Shown in pieces: positions 26,798-35,119 of a stretch of DNA of 64,000 nucleotides; position 1 is the stretch's first letter; every line of letters begins with the position of its first letter. Source of the stretch: Treponema sp. (GTDB lineage: Bacteria > Spirochaetota > Spirochaetia > Treponematales > Treponemataceae); NCBI GenBank assembly GCA_024400915.1, contig JAKSLX010000015.1, positions 1 through 64,000 of the forward strand. Reading direction: 5' to 3'. A program made the translations under genes and the position numbers. The notes beneath the pieces were generated by a model. It did no database searches, was not told the DNA's origin, and saw only the letters and a list, made by a program, of their open reading frames with translations.

Positions 26798-28306
26798 TTA
26801 TTTTGCAAGGTACTCGTTGATAGAAGCAGCTGCTTTGCGGCCTTCACCCATGGCAAGGATTACTGTTGCGGCACCAAGAACGATGTCTCCACCAGCCCAG
26901 ACCTTTGTCATGCTTGTAGCCTGCTTTTCATCAACTGTGATGTGACCGTGGTCGTCAACCTTGATTTCTGGAGTTGTAGCAGGAATCAATGGGTTAGAGT
27001 TGTTACCGAGGGCAACGATTACTGCATCACAAGCAATCTCGTGTTCAGAACCCTTGATTTCAACTGGGCGGCGGCGACCCTTTTCATCTGGTTCACCAAG
27101 CTCGTAAGAAAGACACTTTACTGCGCGAACCTTTCCAAAGTTTTCCTTGTCGGCAGGATCATCATAGCCGAGGATCTCAACAGGGTTTTCAAGGAAGTTG
27201 AAGATTACTCCTTCTTCCTCTGCGTGTGCAACTTCTTCGCGGCGGGCAGGCATTTCATTTCTTGAACGGCGGTATACAACGTAAACCTTTTCTGCTCCAA
27301 GACGGAGAGCCATGCGGGCACCATCCATTGCAACGTTACCACCACCACAAACAACAACTGTCTTTGCGTGGAAGTAAGGTGTGTCGGCATGTTCCGTATC
27401 GTAAGCCTTCATGAGGTTTGCGCGTGTAAGGTATTCGTTTGCAGAGAAAACACCAATGTAGTTTTCACCAGGAATACCAAAGAACTTTGGAAGACCTGCG
27501 CCTGTTCCAACGAATGCTGCGTCAAATCCCTTTTCTGTCAAAATCTGCTGAACTGAAGTTGTGCGTCCAACGAGAGTATTGTATTCAAACTTAACTCCCA
27601 TCTTTTCAAGGTTTTCAACTTCCTTCTGAACGATAGCCTTTGGAAGACGGAATTCTGGAATACCGTAAACCATAACGCCACCAGCCTTGTGGAAAGCTTC
27701 AAATACCGTAACATCGTGACCTGCGCGGCGGCAGTCTGCTGCTACAGTCAAACCTGCAGGACCTGAACCAACGATGGCAACTTTCTTTCCTGTTGGTGCT
27801 GCAACTGCTGGAGCTGTTGTAAGGTTGTTGTTTCTTTCGTAGTCTGCAACAAAGCGTTCAAGACGACCGATTGAAACTGACTTTTCTGCGTTCTTGTAAA
27901 CTTTACCTACAGTACACTGACCCTGGCACTGCTTTTCCTGTGGACATACGCGGCCACAGATTGCAGGAAGAAGGTTTGTTCCCTTGATGATGTCAACGGC
28001 CTTCTTGAATTCACCCTTTGCCACCTGCTCGATGAATGAAGGAATCTGAACGTTTACAGGACATCCAGAAACACAAGGAGCGTTCTTGCACTGGAGACAT
28101 CTCTGTGCTTCAACAACTGCCTGTTCTGCTGTGTATCCCAGTGCAACTTCTGTCATCTGTCTTGCGCGAACAAGTGGTTCTCCAGAAGGCATTTCCATCT
28201 GAGGAATCTTCATGCGGTCAGGATTCTTAAGTTCCTTTCCTTCGATCTTTTTCTGTTCCTCAATTGCTATATTCTTTAATTCTTCAACTGTCTTATGTTC
28301 AGACAT
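26798..28306 (-). CDS. nfnB: NADPH-dependent flavoprotein, NfnB / glutamate synthase small-chain type
   Basis: 502 residues. The N-terminal Fe-S domain has 'CLQCKNAPCVSGCPV' and 'CGRVCPQEKQCQGQC', followed by two Rossmann domains ('KVAIVGSGPAGLTVAADCRRAG', 'VVVCGGGNVAMDGARMALRLG') for FAD and NADPH. This arrangement is shared by glutamate synthase small chain and by NfnB. No glutamate synthase large subunit is near, while an NfnA-type gene is directly upstream, so I favour the electron-bifurcating NADH:ferredoxin:NADP+ transhydrogenase. GAGGAG precedes the ATG. Confidence 0.85.
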   Translation of the reverse strand: MSEHKTVEELKNIAIEEQKKIEGKELKNPDRMKIPQMEMPSGEPLVRARQMTEVALGYTAEQAVVEAQRCLQCKNAPCVSGCPVNVQIPSFIEQVAKGEFKKAVDIIKGTNLLPAICGRVCPQEKQCQGQCTVGKVYKNAEKSVSIGRLERFVADYERNNNLTTAPAVAAPTGKKVAIVGSGPAGLTVAADCRRAGHDVTVFEAFHKAGGVMVYGIPEFRLPKAIVQKEVENLEKMGVKFEYNTLVGRTTSVQQILTEKGFDAAFVGTGAGLPKFFGIPGENYIGVFSANEYLTRANLMKAYDTEHADTPYFHAKTVVVCGGGNVAMDGARMALRLGAEKVYVVYRRSRNEMPARREEVAHAEEEGVIFNFLENPVEILGYDDPADKENFGKVRAVKCLSYELGEPDEKGRRRPVEIKGSEHEIACDAVIVALGNNSNPLIPATTPEIKVDDHGHITVDEKQATSMTKVWAGGDIVLGAATVILAMGEGRKAAASINEYLAK

Positions 28307-28420
28307 TTTTATCTCCTCTCATCGGGAAAGAAGAAATTCATAACAATGACTTTCCCGTAAAGATAGTCATAATTCCAATTTCGTTTTTAATTATGAATTG
28401 TGAATTACGAATTGTGAATT

Positions 28421-28446
28421 GATTAAAAAACTTTAGTTTTTTAATC
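28421..28446 (-). promoter_or_regulatory. Perfect hairpin straddling the nfnA stop codon
   Basis: Twelve-bp arms GATTAAAAAACT and AGTTTTTTAATC are separated by two bases. The nfnA stop TAA sits at the tip of the hairpin. The stem is only A/T-rich, so it is a weak terminator or an RNA-processing signal that could set the nfnA:nfnB ratio. Confidence 0.4.
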
Positions 28447-29272
28447 CTATATTGCACTTATGCTTTGCTTCCTGTTCTTCCTTTGCAAAGCTCTTCATGC
28501 GCATCATCATGTTGTCCCAGTCAACTTCATGAGCGTCAAAGTCAGGACCGTCAACACAAACGAACTTTGTCTTTCCGCCAACGCTTACACGGCAACCACC
28601 GCACATACCTGTTCCGTCGATCATGATTGTGTTCAAAGAAACTGTTGTCTTGATGTTGTACTTCTTTGTTGTTGCTGCACAGAACTTCATCATGATTGGA
28701 GGTCCAATTGCAATTACTTCTGCAGGAGGAACCTGGCTCTGACAAAGTTCATCGAGAACTTCAGTAACGAGACACTTGCGTCCTTCTGAACCATCATCCG
28801 TACAGATGATAACTTCATCACAGACAGCCTTCATTTCATCAACGAAAATAAGAAGGTCCTTGTTGCGTGCACCTTCAATAAGGATAACCTTGTTGCCTGC
28901 AGCCTTGAGTGCCTGAACGATAGGGTAGAGTGGAGCTGTACCGAAACCGCCGCCGACACAAACTACAGGGCGGTCATATTTTTCAATTACGGAAGGAGTT
29001 CCAAGAGGTCCGAGCACACCACCAAGATAATCGCCTGCCTTGAGCTGTGCAAGCTTCATTGTAGATGCCCCGATTGGCTGGAAAGCGATTGCAACCCAAC
29101 CTTCTTCTGCATTTGCATCTGCGATTGTAAGAGGAATGCGTTCATTCAAATCCTGATCAACCATTACAATCAAAAACTGTCCAGCCTTGCGGTTCTTTGC
29201 AATATCTGGAGCTTCAAATTTCATGTAGTAAACAGCCTCTGAAAGGTGTTTCATTTCGATAATCTTGTTCAT
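28433..29272 (-). CDS. nfnA: NfnA-type FAD/NAD-binding ferredoxin reductase
   Basis: 279 residues. The ferredoxin-NADP reductase fold includes 'LNERIPLTIADA' and 'VCVGGGFGTAPLYPIVQALKAAG'. A C-terminal [2Fe-2S] site has 'GTGMCGGCRVSVGGKTKFVCVDGP'. It is homologous to the small subunit of NfnAB and to dihydroorotate dehydrogenase electron-transfer (PyrK-like) subunits. No pyrD lies next to it; the neighbour is nfnB, so bifurcation of electrons between NADH, NADPH and ferredoxin is the best reading. AAGGGG precedes the ATG. Confidence 0.85.
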   Translation of the reverse strand: MNKIIEMKHLSEAVYYMKFEAPDIAKNRKAGQFLIVMVDQDLNERIPLTIADANAEEGWVAIAFQPIGASTMKLAQLKAGDYLGGVLGPLGTPSVIEKYDRPVVCVGGGFGTAPLYPIVQALKAAGNKVILIEGARNKDLLIFVDEMKAVCDEVIICTDDGSEGRKCLVTEVLDELCQSQVPPAEVIAIGPPIMMKFCAATTKKYNIKTTVSLNTIMIDGTGMCGGCRVSVGGKTKFVCVDGPDFDAHEVDWDNMMMRMKSFAKEEQEAKHKCNIGLKN

Positions 29273-29385
29273 ATAACCCCTTACAAATCCAATTAAGTGT
29301 GTTTTAGTGTTTTATTTTACTATAGTAGATAATAATTTTCAATGAATTTCTATGACATTTATTTGACTTATGTCATTTTTATTTC

Positions 29386-29413
29386 TTGTTTTTTTAGAAA
29401 ATAATTTTATACT
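29386..29413 (+). promoter_or_regulatory. Candidate promoter of the small exported protein gene
   Basis: TTGTTT (29386-29391), a 16-bp spacer and TATACT (29408-29413). The ribosome-binding site AAGGAG follows at 29421-29426. Confidence 0.4.
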
Positions 29414-29434
29414 ATTCATTAAGGAGAAAAAACA

Positions 29435-29902
29435 ATGAAAAAACTTATTACCATCACAGCAATCTTGACAGCATTAGCCTCATTATCTTTTTCACAGAAC
29501 TTCAGCAAAACTGAAAAAGCAAAAAACAAGGACATCGAAATAGGACAGGATCTTCTTGACAGAGGCTATCAGAAATTCGCGATTCCAGAAGATGTGGATG
29601 ACGAGCTTGTCATAGAAAACACCACCGATCTTCTCCTTCAGATCGACATCTTTGAACAAGAATCAAAGGGAATGCTTGGAAAAATCGCAGAAGGTACAAT
29701 CGGAAAACATTACGAAGAAGAACCTGAGCATTGCAAGACAATAAAGATAAAACCAGGAAAGACCTGGGCTGACAACCCATGCAGCGACGACATAGACGAC
29801 ATGGATTTTGTATACATCAAGATACTTTCAGAAGAAGACTTTGAAATCATTGATGAAGGGAAGGTAAAGGACGACCTTAAACTTACAATAAAGCGAAAGT
29901 AG
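29435..29902 (+). CDS. Small exported protein of unknown function
   Basis: 155 residues. The signal peptide is MKKLITITAILTALASLSFSQ. The mature protein is acidic and Lys/Asp/Glu-rich, with one stretch 'ELVIENTTDLLLQIDIFE' and two Cys (HCKTIK, NPCSDD) that could form a disulphide. I recognise no family. AAGGAG is well placed before the ATG. It stands alone between nfnA, which diverges from it, and the tail of a minus-strand remnant. Confidence 0.65.
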   Translation: MKKLITITAILTALASLSFSQNFSKTEKAKNKDIEIGQDLLDRGYQKFAIPEDVDDELVIENTTDLLLQIDIFEQESKGMLGKIAEGTIGKHYEEEPEHCKTIKIKPGKTWADNPCSDDIDDMDFVYIKILSEEDFEIIDEGKVKDDLKLTIKRK

Positions 29903-29904
29903 TT

Positions 29905-30129
29905 TTACATCCCGTCGTATGAGCTTTGCCCAAAACTGTCAAAGATTGGTCTGTCACCTTCAATGGGGCCAGTTACTGTTTGATCCATCTTTTTCTGCTG
30001 AACCTTTAAAACTGGCTCCATTCTTTTAGGATCATCGCTATAACAAAGGGCACCTCCGCTTATATAATAAATGTCACCATTTTTATCTTCAGCATATGAT
30101 GCGCTCGGAAAATCTGCAGATCCTTCCTG
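29905..30129 (-). pseudogene. C-terminal tail of an unrecognised protein, without a start codon
   Basis: A minus-strand frame, closed upstream by a TAA inside the histidine-kinase 3' end, runs open for about 75 codons to TAA at 29905-29907. It reads like real protein (NGDIYYISGGALCY, DDPKRMEPVLKV, GPIEGDRPIFDSFGQ). No start codon or ribosome-binding site fits, and its 5' part is lost where the histidine kinase now ends. I read it as a truncated gene left by a rearrangement. Confidence 0.4.
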
Positions 30130-30130
30130 T

Positions 30131-31888
30131 CTACTGGTTGTAGGAAACCTTGTCCTCAGGCAACAGCCTGCTTACGGTCCTTTCAAGTTTATCACATTCA
30201 ATAGGCTTGGTTATGTAGTCGACAAAGCCTGCCTTTTCATAAGTCTCCCTTGCTCCGTTGAAGGCGTTTGCCGTCAGCATCACACAAGGAGTGTCTTTAT
30301 TCAATCCATTTTCATTTTTCTTAAGCTCTCCAAAGGTCTCTATTCCATTCATGCCTGGCATCATATGGTCGATGAGGATCAGGTCATATTTTTCCTTCTC
30401 GCACATCTTTAGGCATTCATCGCCACTCTGGGCAAGATCTACCTTCATGGCAGTCTGCTTAAGTAGATTTTCAATTACATAAAGGTTCAGGTCGATGTCA
30501 TCAACTACAAGAACCTTTGCAGTTGGCGCCGTAAACAGAACCGTATATTTCTTTGCAGGACCCGCTGCTGATTTTTTGAAATCAACCTTTCCTACGGGAT
30601 CAAAGTTGATTATCTTCTGCATTATCCTTAGGGCAAATTCAGAGCCTTCACCGTAGGTACTCTTCACCTCAATGTTACCGCCCATAAGATTTGCAAGTTC
30701 CCTTGAAATGCGAAGACCGATTCCAGTTCCCTCAATGTTTCTGTTCTGTTCAAGATCGAATCTTTCAAAGCGGCCGTACATTTTCTTAAGGTCTTCTTCC
30801 CTAATTCCAGCACCCGTATCCTTTACAGAAAAAATCATTTCTATATTGTCTGTATTTTTCGTTCCCGTAATACTGTAAGTAATGGAACCTTCCCTGGTGT
30901 ATTTTGCCGCATTGGTAAGGAAGTTCAGGAGAATCTCCCTTATCCTTGAGCAGTCTCCCCAAAGAACTGAGGGAAGGTTTTCATCCACTTCCACCTGGAA
31001 TTTCAAATTCTTTTTTTCAATTCTTTCGCTTACCATGATTACGGTTTCTCGCACCAAAGTTTCAAGGCTATACTCGTCAGGAATGATTTCGATTTTTCCC
31101 GCCTCGATTTTCGAAAGGTCAAGGATTTCATTTACCAGAGAAAGCAGAGTCTGTCCGCTGCTGTTTATGTTCTCTGCATATCCAGAAATAGTTTCGTCAT
31201 TGCATTCCCGGAGAATCATTTCGTTCATGCCAAGAATTGAATTTATAGGAGTTCGGATTTCATGGCTCATGTTCAGGATAAAGTCGCTCTTTGCACTATT
31301 GGCTTTTTCCGCATCTTCCTTTGAAGAAGCAAGAAGCTTGTTCTGCCCTGAAAGATAGCACACAAGTTGAAAAGAAATTGTTGCAAACAAAACGATGTAA
31401 GCAATGCAGATTACAAAATCAGGCCAATAGGATCTCGAGGCATTTTCATCAAGATACCTGAAAAAGAACGACAGAATTATGCCGAAAAAACTCAGGACGG
31501 AAACAGTAAGATTGAGCCTTTTGTTCATTACTGGAACAGAAAGGAGCATTGGAATAACATATATGAGCTGTGTATGGGTAAAGTAATAGTGCTGGCAGGA
31601 AATTACGGCACAGATGGCAACCAAAGCAACGCTGATTACATAGCACTGCTTCATCAATTGATTCTTGAAAATCCTTATCAGGACATTTTCCAAAATCAGG
31701 ATGATTGCATTCAGAAGGTTTGAGAGAACTATCCAACGGAAAACCCAGGCAAGGTCACCATATATTACAATGCCAAATTCCATTATTGGAATAATCATTT
31801 CAAAAACAAAGCAAATGGCAGCAAGAATGTAACCGGTATTAATCAATGACCTTGTTGCCTTTCTGTAATTTTCAATTTCCATTTCCAT
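30131..31888 (-). CDS. Hybrid membrane histidine kinase with receiver domain
   Basis: 585 residues. Residues ~15-190 hold about six membrane segments with no obvious periplasmic sensor. The HisKA box is 'FILNMSHEIRTPINSILGMNEM' (phospho-accepting His). The ATPase domain shows 'FLTNAAKYTREGSI', 'DTGAGI' and 'GTGIGLRISRELANLMGG'. A C-terminal receiver has 'VLVVDDIDLNLYVI', 'LILIDHMMPGMNG' (acceptor Asp) and 'ITKPI'. All catalytic motifs are intact. No separate DNA-binding partner is near, so the output must be encoded elsewhere. It is transcribed alone, downstream of the hydrogenase gene. Confidence 0.9.
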   Translation of the reverse strand: MEMEIENYRKATRSLINTGYILAAICFVFEMIIPIMEFGIVIYGDLAWVFRWIVLSNLLNAIILILENVLIRIFKNQLMKQCYVISVALVAICAVISCQHYYFTHTQLIYVIPMLLSVPVMNKRLNLTVSVLSFFGIILSFFFRYLDENASRSYWPDFVICIAYIVLFATISFQLVCYLSGQNKLLASSKEDAEKANSAKSDFILNMSHEIRTPINSILGMNEMILRECNDETISGYAENINSSGQTLLSLVNEILDLSKIEAGKIEIIPDEYSLETLVRETVIMVSERIEKKNLKFQVEVDENLPSVLWGDCSRIREILLNFLTNAAKYTREGSITYSITGTKNTDNIEMIFSVKDTGAGIREEDLKKMYGRFERFDLEQNRNIEGTGIGLRISRELANLMGGNIEVKSTYGEGSEFALRIMQKIINFDPVGKVDFKKSAAGPAKKYTVLFTAPTAKVLVVDDIDLNLYVIENLLKQTAMKVDLAQSGDECLKMCEKEKYDLILIDHMMPGMNGIETFGELKKNENGLNKDTPCVMLTANAFNGARETYEKAGFVDYITKPIECDKLERTVSRLLPEDKVSYNQ

Positions 31889-31932
31889 AATAAAACTCTC
31901 AAAACTTTTTAAACGGACAGAAAAGAATCGTC

Positions 31933-33405
31933 CTAACTGTTTGCCTTATTCTGTGCACCGGCACTTACATATTTATCAAGCTGGGTTTCAGCCTGCTTTA
32001 CGTTCTTGCGGATGCTTGGACCTCCGATACAGCCACCTTCACAGGCCATGACTTCAATGAGGTTTGGAGTATCCGGCTTCAAAGGAATTTTTCCGCTGTT
32101 AATTAAGCCGTATGCATTGAGCATCTTCATTCCGCTTTTTGTAAGCCCATTGATTTTTGCAGGACGAAGAATTGACTTGTCCGTAAGCCTAAGGGCTACA
32201 GCATCAAGAACACCACCTGACTTTGCAAAATTTCTACCGCTTGCAGTAGGAATGATTGAACCCGGTGCCATTTCCATTTTTGAAACGTCGATTTCCTTTG
32301 CAATGAAAAGGGCTTCAATATCTGCCGTACTCAAAACATAGTCAACCATGTCGTCGTCAAAACCTTCGCGGCGTTTTGCAAGGCAGGGACCGATGAAAAC
32401 AGTAACGCATCCAGGATCTGCCTTCTTTGCAATTTCTGCAGTGTAGTGCATTGGACTTCTCGTTTCTGAAATGCATTCGGCAAGAGCAGGAACATGTTTC
32501 TTTACTGCGCGGACATAGGCAGGACAGCAGGAGGTTGTCATCATCTTGTCTCCGCGAGCCATGCGCTCTTCGAATTCCTTTGCCTCGTTGTCTGCACAAA
32601 TATCGGCCCCAATGGCAACTTCCCAGGTACGGTCAAAACCCGCCTTAAGGAAAGCACTTTCAAGCTGACCCGGAACTGCGTCAAACTGGGAGGCAATTGC
32701 AGGCGCATAAAGGGCAACAACTTTTTTTCCGCTATCCATAATGTGCTTGATTACATCAACCAGCTGACTCTTGCTCATCATTGCACCGAAAGGACATTCC
32801 CTCATGCAGTTTCCGCAGAAGATGCACTTGTGGTAGTCAATTCTTTCGTGTCCGCTTTCGTCCTTGCTGATGGCTCCTACAGGACAGGCCTCTTCACAAG
32901 GAACAGGAATTTTTATGATTGCATGATACGGACAGTTTTCAAGGCATTTTCCGCAGTTGATGCACAGATCTTCGTTGATGTGGGCATGGCGGTCAATGGT
33001 TATGGCCTGCTTTGGACAGTTTATCTTACACGGGCGTGCGTCACATCCCTGACATGCATTTGTAACCATGTAGTGTGCTTTTACGCAGGCATTGCAGGCT
33101 TCGTGAAGAACCGTAAGCATAGGCCAAGTTGGGGTTTCGCGGGAAAGGGCTTCCTTAGCAAAAGACGCAAGGGTTCTTTCCTCATCAATGTTCTCAACAG
33201 AAATTCCCATGCGGGCAATTGTCCTCATGCGGATGATTTCTCTGTCGTGGAAAATACAGCAGCGTAGGGGAGGCTTGTCGCGAGGAACCATTTCCCTTGG
33301 AATAAAGTGAACGTCTTCTTCAAGCTTTCCTTCAAGCTGAAGCTGGGCTATGCGGACAAGGATTTCTCTTTTTACATTTGCAGTATTGTTATTGATGTTC
33401 AACAT
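31933..33405 (-). CDS. [FeFe]-hydrogenase, monomeric, with N-terminal Fe-S clusters
   Basis: 490 residues. It has several ferredoxin-type Cys motifs: CxxC-rich residues 104-130, 'CINCGKCLENCP' (148-159) and 'CIFCGNCMRECP' (194-205). The H-cluster motifs are TSCCPAY (291-297), GPCLAKRRE (339-347) and EVMACEGGCIGGP (451-463). The last lacks one Gly of the common GGCxxGGGxP form. All four H-cluster Cys are present. It should make or oxidise H2 with ferredoxin during fermentation. No HydEFG maturases are in the window. The sequence type may be a group B/sensory-like form rather than the classic group A; this is not certain. Confidence 0.88.
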   Translation of the reverse strand: MLNINNNTANVKREILVRIAQLQLEGKLEEDVHFIPREMVPRDKPPLRCCIFHDREIIRMRTIARMGISVENIDEERTLASFAKEALSRETPTWPMLTVLHEACNACVKAHYMVTNACQGCDARPCKINCPKQAITIDRHAHINEDLCINCGKCLENCPYHAIIKIPVPCEEACPVGAISKDESGHERIDYHKCIFCGNCMRECPFGAMMSKSQLVDVIKHIMDSGKKVVALYAPAIASQFDAVPGQLESAFLKAGFDRTWEVAIGADICADNEAKEFEERMARGDKMMTTSCCPAYVRAVKKHVPALAECISETRSPMHYTAEIAKKADPGCVTVFIGPCLAKRREGFDDDMVDYVLSTADIEALFIAKEIDVSKMEMAPGSIIPTASGRNFAKSGGVLDAVALRLTDKSILRPAKINGLTKSGMKMLNAYGLINSGKIPLKPDTPNLIEVMACEGGCIGGPSIRKNVKQAETQLDKYVSAGAQNKANS

Positions 33406-33413
33406 ATTTCCAT

Positions 33414-33443
33414 ATTATATCGATGTATATGGCTCTTTGTCAT
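33414..33443 (-). promoter_or_regulatory. Predicted leaderless promoter of the hydrogenase gene
   Basis: ATGACA (33443-33438), an 18-bp spacer and a perfect TATAAT (33419-33414) end 8 nt before the ATG at 33405. No Shine-Dalgarno is present. Confidence 0.5.
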
Positions 33444-33452
33444 CAGAATATC

Positions 33453-33482
33453 TTGTTTATGTACGGTTTTGAGGATTATACT
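33453..33482 (+). promoter_or_regulatory. Predicted leaderless promoter of the TIGR02757 gene
   Basis: TTGTTT (33453-33458), an 18-bp spacer and TATACT (33477-33482), 6 nt before the ATG at 33489. It lies beside the divergent hydrogenase promoter. Confidence 0.45.
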
Positions 33483-33488
33483 TTATCC

Positions 33489-34265
33489 ATGCTTACAAAA
33501 AAGACGGCAGAGCGTTTGATTGCCCTTGCTGACAAATACGAAACAAAAGAATTCCTCCTCAAAGACCCATCCCAGTTCATGCACAGATACAAGGATCCAG
33601 TCCATCAAGAAATAGCCGCCTTTCTTGCTGCCAACATGGCCTTTGGAAGAAGGGACCAGATTCTTTCCCACACAGAAGCTGTACTCCAGACAGCAGGTAC
33701 AGATCTTTACAAATGGGTACAGAATAAAGGATACAGAAAATTCTTTACAAAAGGGGACAGTTCCTACTACAGGATGTTCACCCACAATGATTTTCTTTTG
33801 TTTTTTGACACCATCCGCAATTTTTTAGAGAAATCTGGCACCATCGGAAATCACTTCAAGAAAATCTATACCCATCCAGACAAAAAAGATAACTATCTAA
33901 CCCCATTAATCTGTAACCTTTTTCCGGAAAACTGTCACCTTATTCCTCATTCAAAGGGTACAGCCGCAAAAAGAATCAATATGTTTCTTCGCTGGATGGT
34001 CAGAGACAATTCTCCCGTTGACCTTGGGTTATGGAAAGACTGGTACAGCAAAAAGGACCTTCTGATACCCCTTGATACCCATGTAATGCAGGAGGCTGCC
34101 ACCCTAAAGTTGTTTCAGCTTACAAAAAGCGGAAATATACCGTCTGCATCATTTAAGACCGACATTCAGCTTACGGACCTTATGAATCACGTATTTCCCG
34201 GCGACCCATGCCGTGCCGACTATGCACTTTTTGGATTTGGTGTGGATAAAGATGCCGATTCGTGA
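33489..34265 (+). CDS. TIGR02757 (DUF2400) family protein
   Basis: 258 residues from the ATG at 33489. I preferred this to earlier in-frame ATGs at 33423 and 33459 because homologues begin close to 'LIALADKYETKEFLLKDPSQFMHRYKDP', and a -10 element lies 6 nt before it. Conserved blocks include 'IAAFLAANMAFGRRDQIL', 'KRINMFLRWMVRDNSPVDLGLW' and 'LIPLDTHVMQEAATLKL'. The family is common in spirochaetes and Bacteroidetes and has no proven function; its helical architecture recalls DNA glycosylase-like folds. It leads a plus-strand run with yhbY and cdd. Confidence 0.85.
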   Translation: MLTKKTAERLIALADKYETKEFLLKDPSQFMHRYKDPVHQEIAAFLAANMAFGRRDQILSHTEAVLQTAGTDLYKWVQNKGYRKFFTKGDSSYYRMFTHNDFLLFFDTIRNFLEKSGTIGNHFKKIYTHPDKKDNYLTPLICNLFPENCHLIPHSKGTAAKRINMFLRWMVRDNSPVDLGLWKDWYSKKDLLIPLDTHVMQEAATLKLFQLTKSGNIPSASFKTDIQLTDLMNHVFPGDPCRADYALFGFGVDKDADS

Positions 34266-34277
34266 TATTGTATTCTC

Positions 34278-34577
34278 ATGATCGAATTGACAAGCAAACA
34301 GAGAAAAGCCCTTGAAAAACAGGCACACGACCTTAGTCCTGTAGTAATCATAGGACAGCAGGGAGTATCGGAAAACCTTGTAAAAATGGTGTCAGATTCA
34401 CTTAAAGCACATGAACTCATCAAGGTAAAGTTCAACGAATACAAGGATGACAAAAGGGAATATTCAGAAGACATTGCAAGCCGCACAGATTCCAACCTTG
34501 TAAGGGTTATCGGCAATGTGGCCATCTTCTACAGGCAGAACGAAGACCCGGAAAAACGCCGCATCAGCCTAAAGTAA
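34278..34577 (+). CDS. yhbY: YhbY/CRS1 RNA-binding protein
   Basis: 99 residues, the normal size. It contains the CRM-domain signature 'LTSKQRKALEKQAHDLSPVVIIGQQGVSENLV', including the GxxG-like loop, then 'LKAHELIKVKF' and a final strand 'VIGNVAIFYRQNEDPEKRRISL'. The family binds pre-50S ribosomal particles. The start is an ATG with no Shine-Dalgarno; TATTGT lies ~6 nt before it, similar to other leaderless candidates here, but it could equally be co-transcribed with the TIGR02757 gene 12 nt upstream. Confidence 0.92.
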   Translation: MIELTSKQRKALEKQAHDLSPVVIIGQQGVSENLVKMVSDSLKAHELIKVKFNEYKDDKREYSEDIASRTDSNLVRVIGNVAIFYRQNEDPEKRRISLK

Positions 34578-34609
34578 ACGATATTCAGAGTTGCCGCCAG
34601 GAGGATAAT

Positions 34610-35020
34610 ATGGAACTTAGAGAAGAAACTGTCAGGGACTTGATTTCAAAGGCCACAAAAATGCTGGAATATTCCTATGTTCCATACTCCCATTTCCACG
34701 TTGGAGCAGCCCTCCTTGCAAAGAACGGTACAGTCTACACTGGATGCAACATTGAAAACGCCGCCTACGGACCGTCCAACTGTGCAGAACGTACTGCTGT
34801 ATTCAAGGCTGTAAGCGAAGGTGTAAAGGACTTCCAGGCCATTGCCGTTGTGGGAGGGCCAGATGGGAAAATAAAGGACTTCTGTCCCCCTTGCGGTGTA
34901 TGCCGTCAGGTACTTGCGGAATTCTGTTCCAAAGATTTTCTTGTAATACTTGCAAAATCACAGGAAGAATACAAGATATTCCGACTGGAAGAACTCCTTC
35001 CGGAAAGTTTTTCCCTTTAA
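34610..35020 (+). CDS. cdd: Cytidine deaminase
   Basis: 136 residues. It converts cytidine and deoxycytidine to uridine and deoxyuridine. The zinc site is complete: Cys in 'NCAERTAVF' with the catalytic Glu, and both Cys of 'PPCGVCRQVLAEFC'. The substrate-binding 'YVPYSHFHVGAALL' and 'GCNIENAAYGPSNC' are standard. GGAGGATAAT precedes the ATG. With uridine phosphorylase elsewhere in the window it gives a route for pyrimidine nucleoside salvage. Confidence 0.95.
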   Translation: MELREETVRDLISKATKMLEYSYVPYSHFHVGAALLAKNGTVYTGCNIENAAYGPSNCAERTAVFKAVSEGVKDFQAIAVVGGPDGKIKDFCPPCGVCRQVLAEFCSKDFLVILAKSQEEYKIFRLEELLPESFSL

Positions 35021-35119
35021 ATTGACTCCTAAATTAAATCATTTGCTTTTTTCACAATCCCATTTTATAATGAAATAATGCTCTTTTATGGGTGCAGATT
35101 ATTTTAAAGGGAGTTTATC

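Noticed and set aside
26798..28306. Annotation as glutamate synthase small chain
   Set aside because: No large subunit nearby and an NfnA-type gene upstream; NfnB fits better, although the domains are the same.
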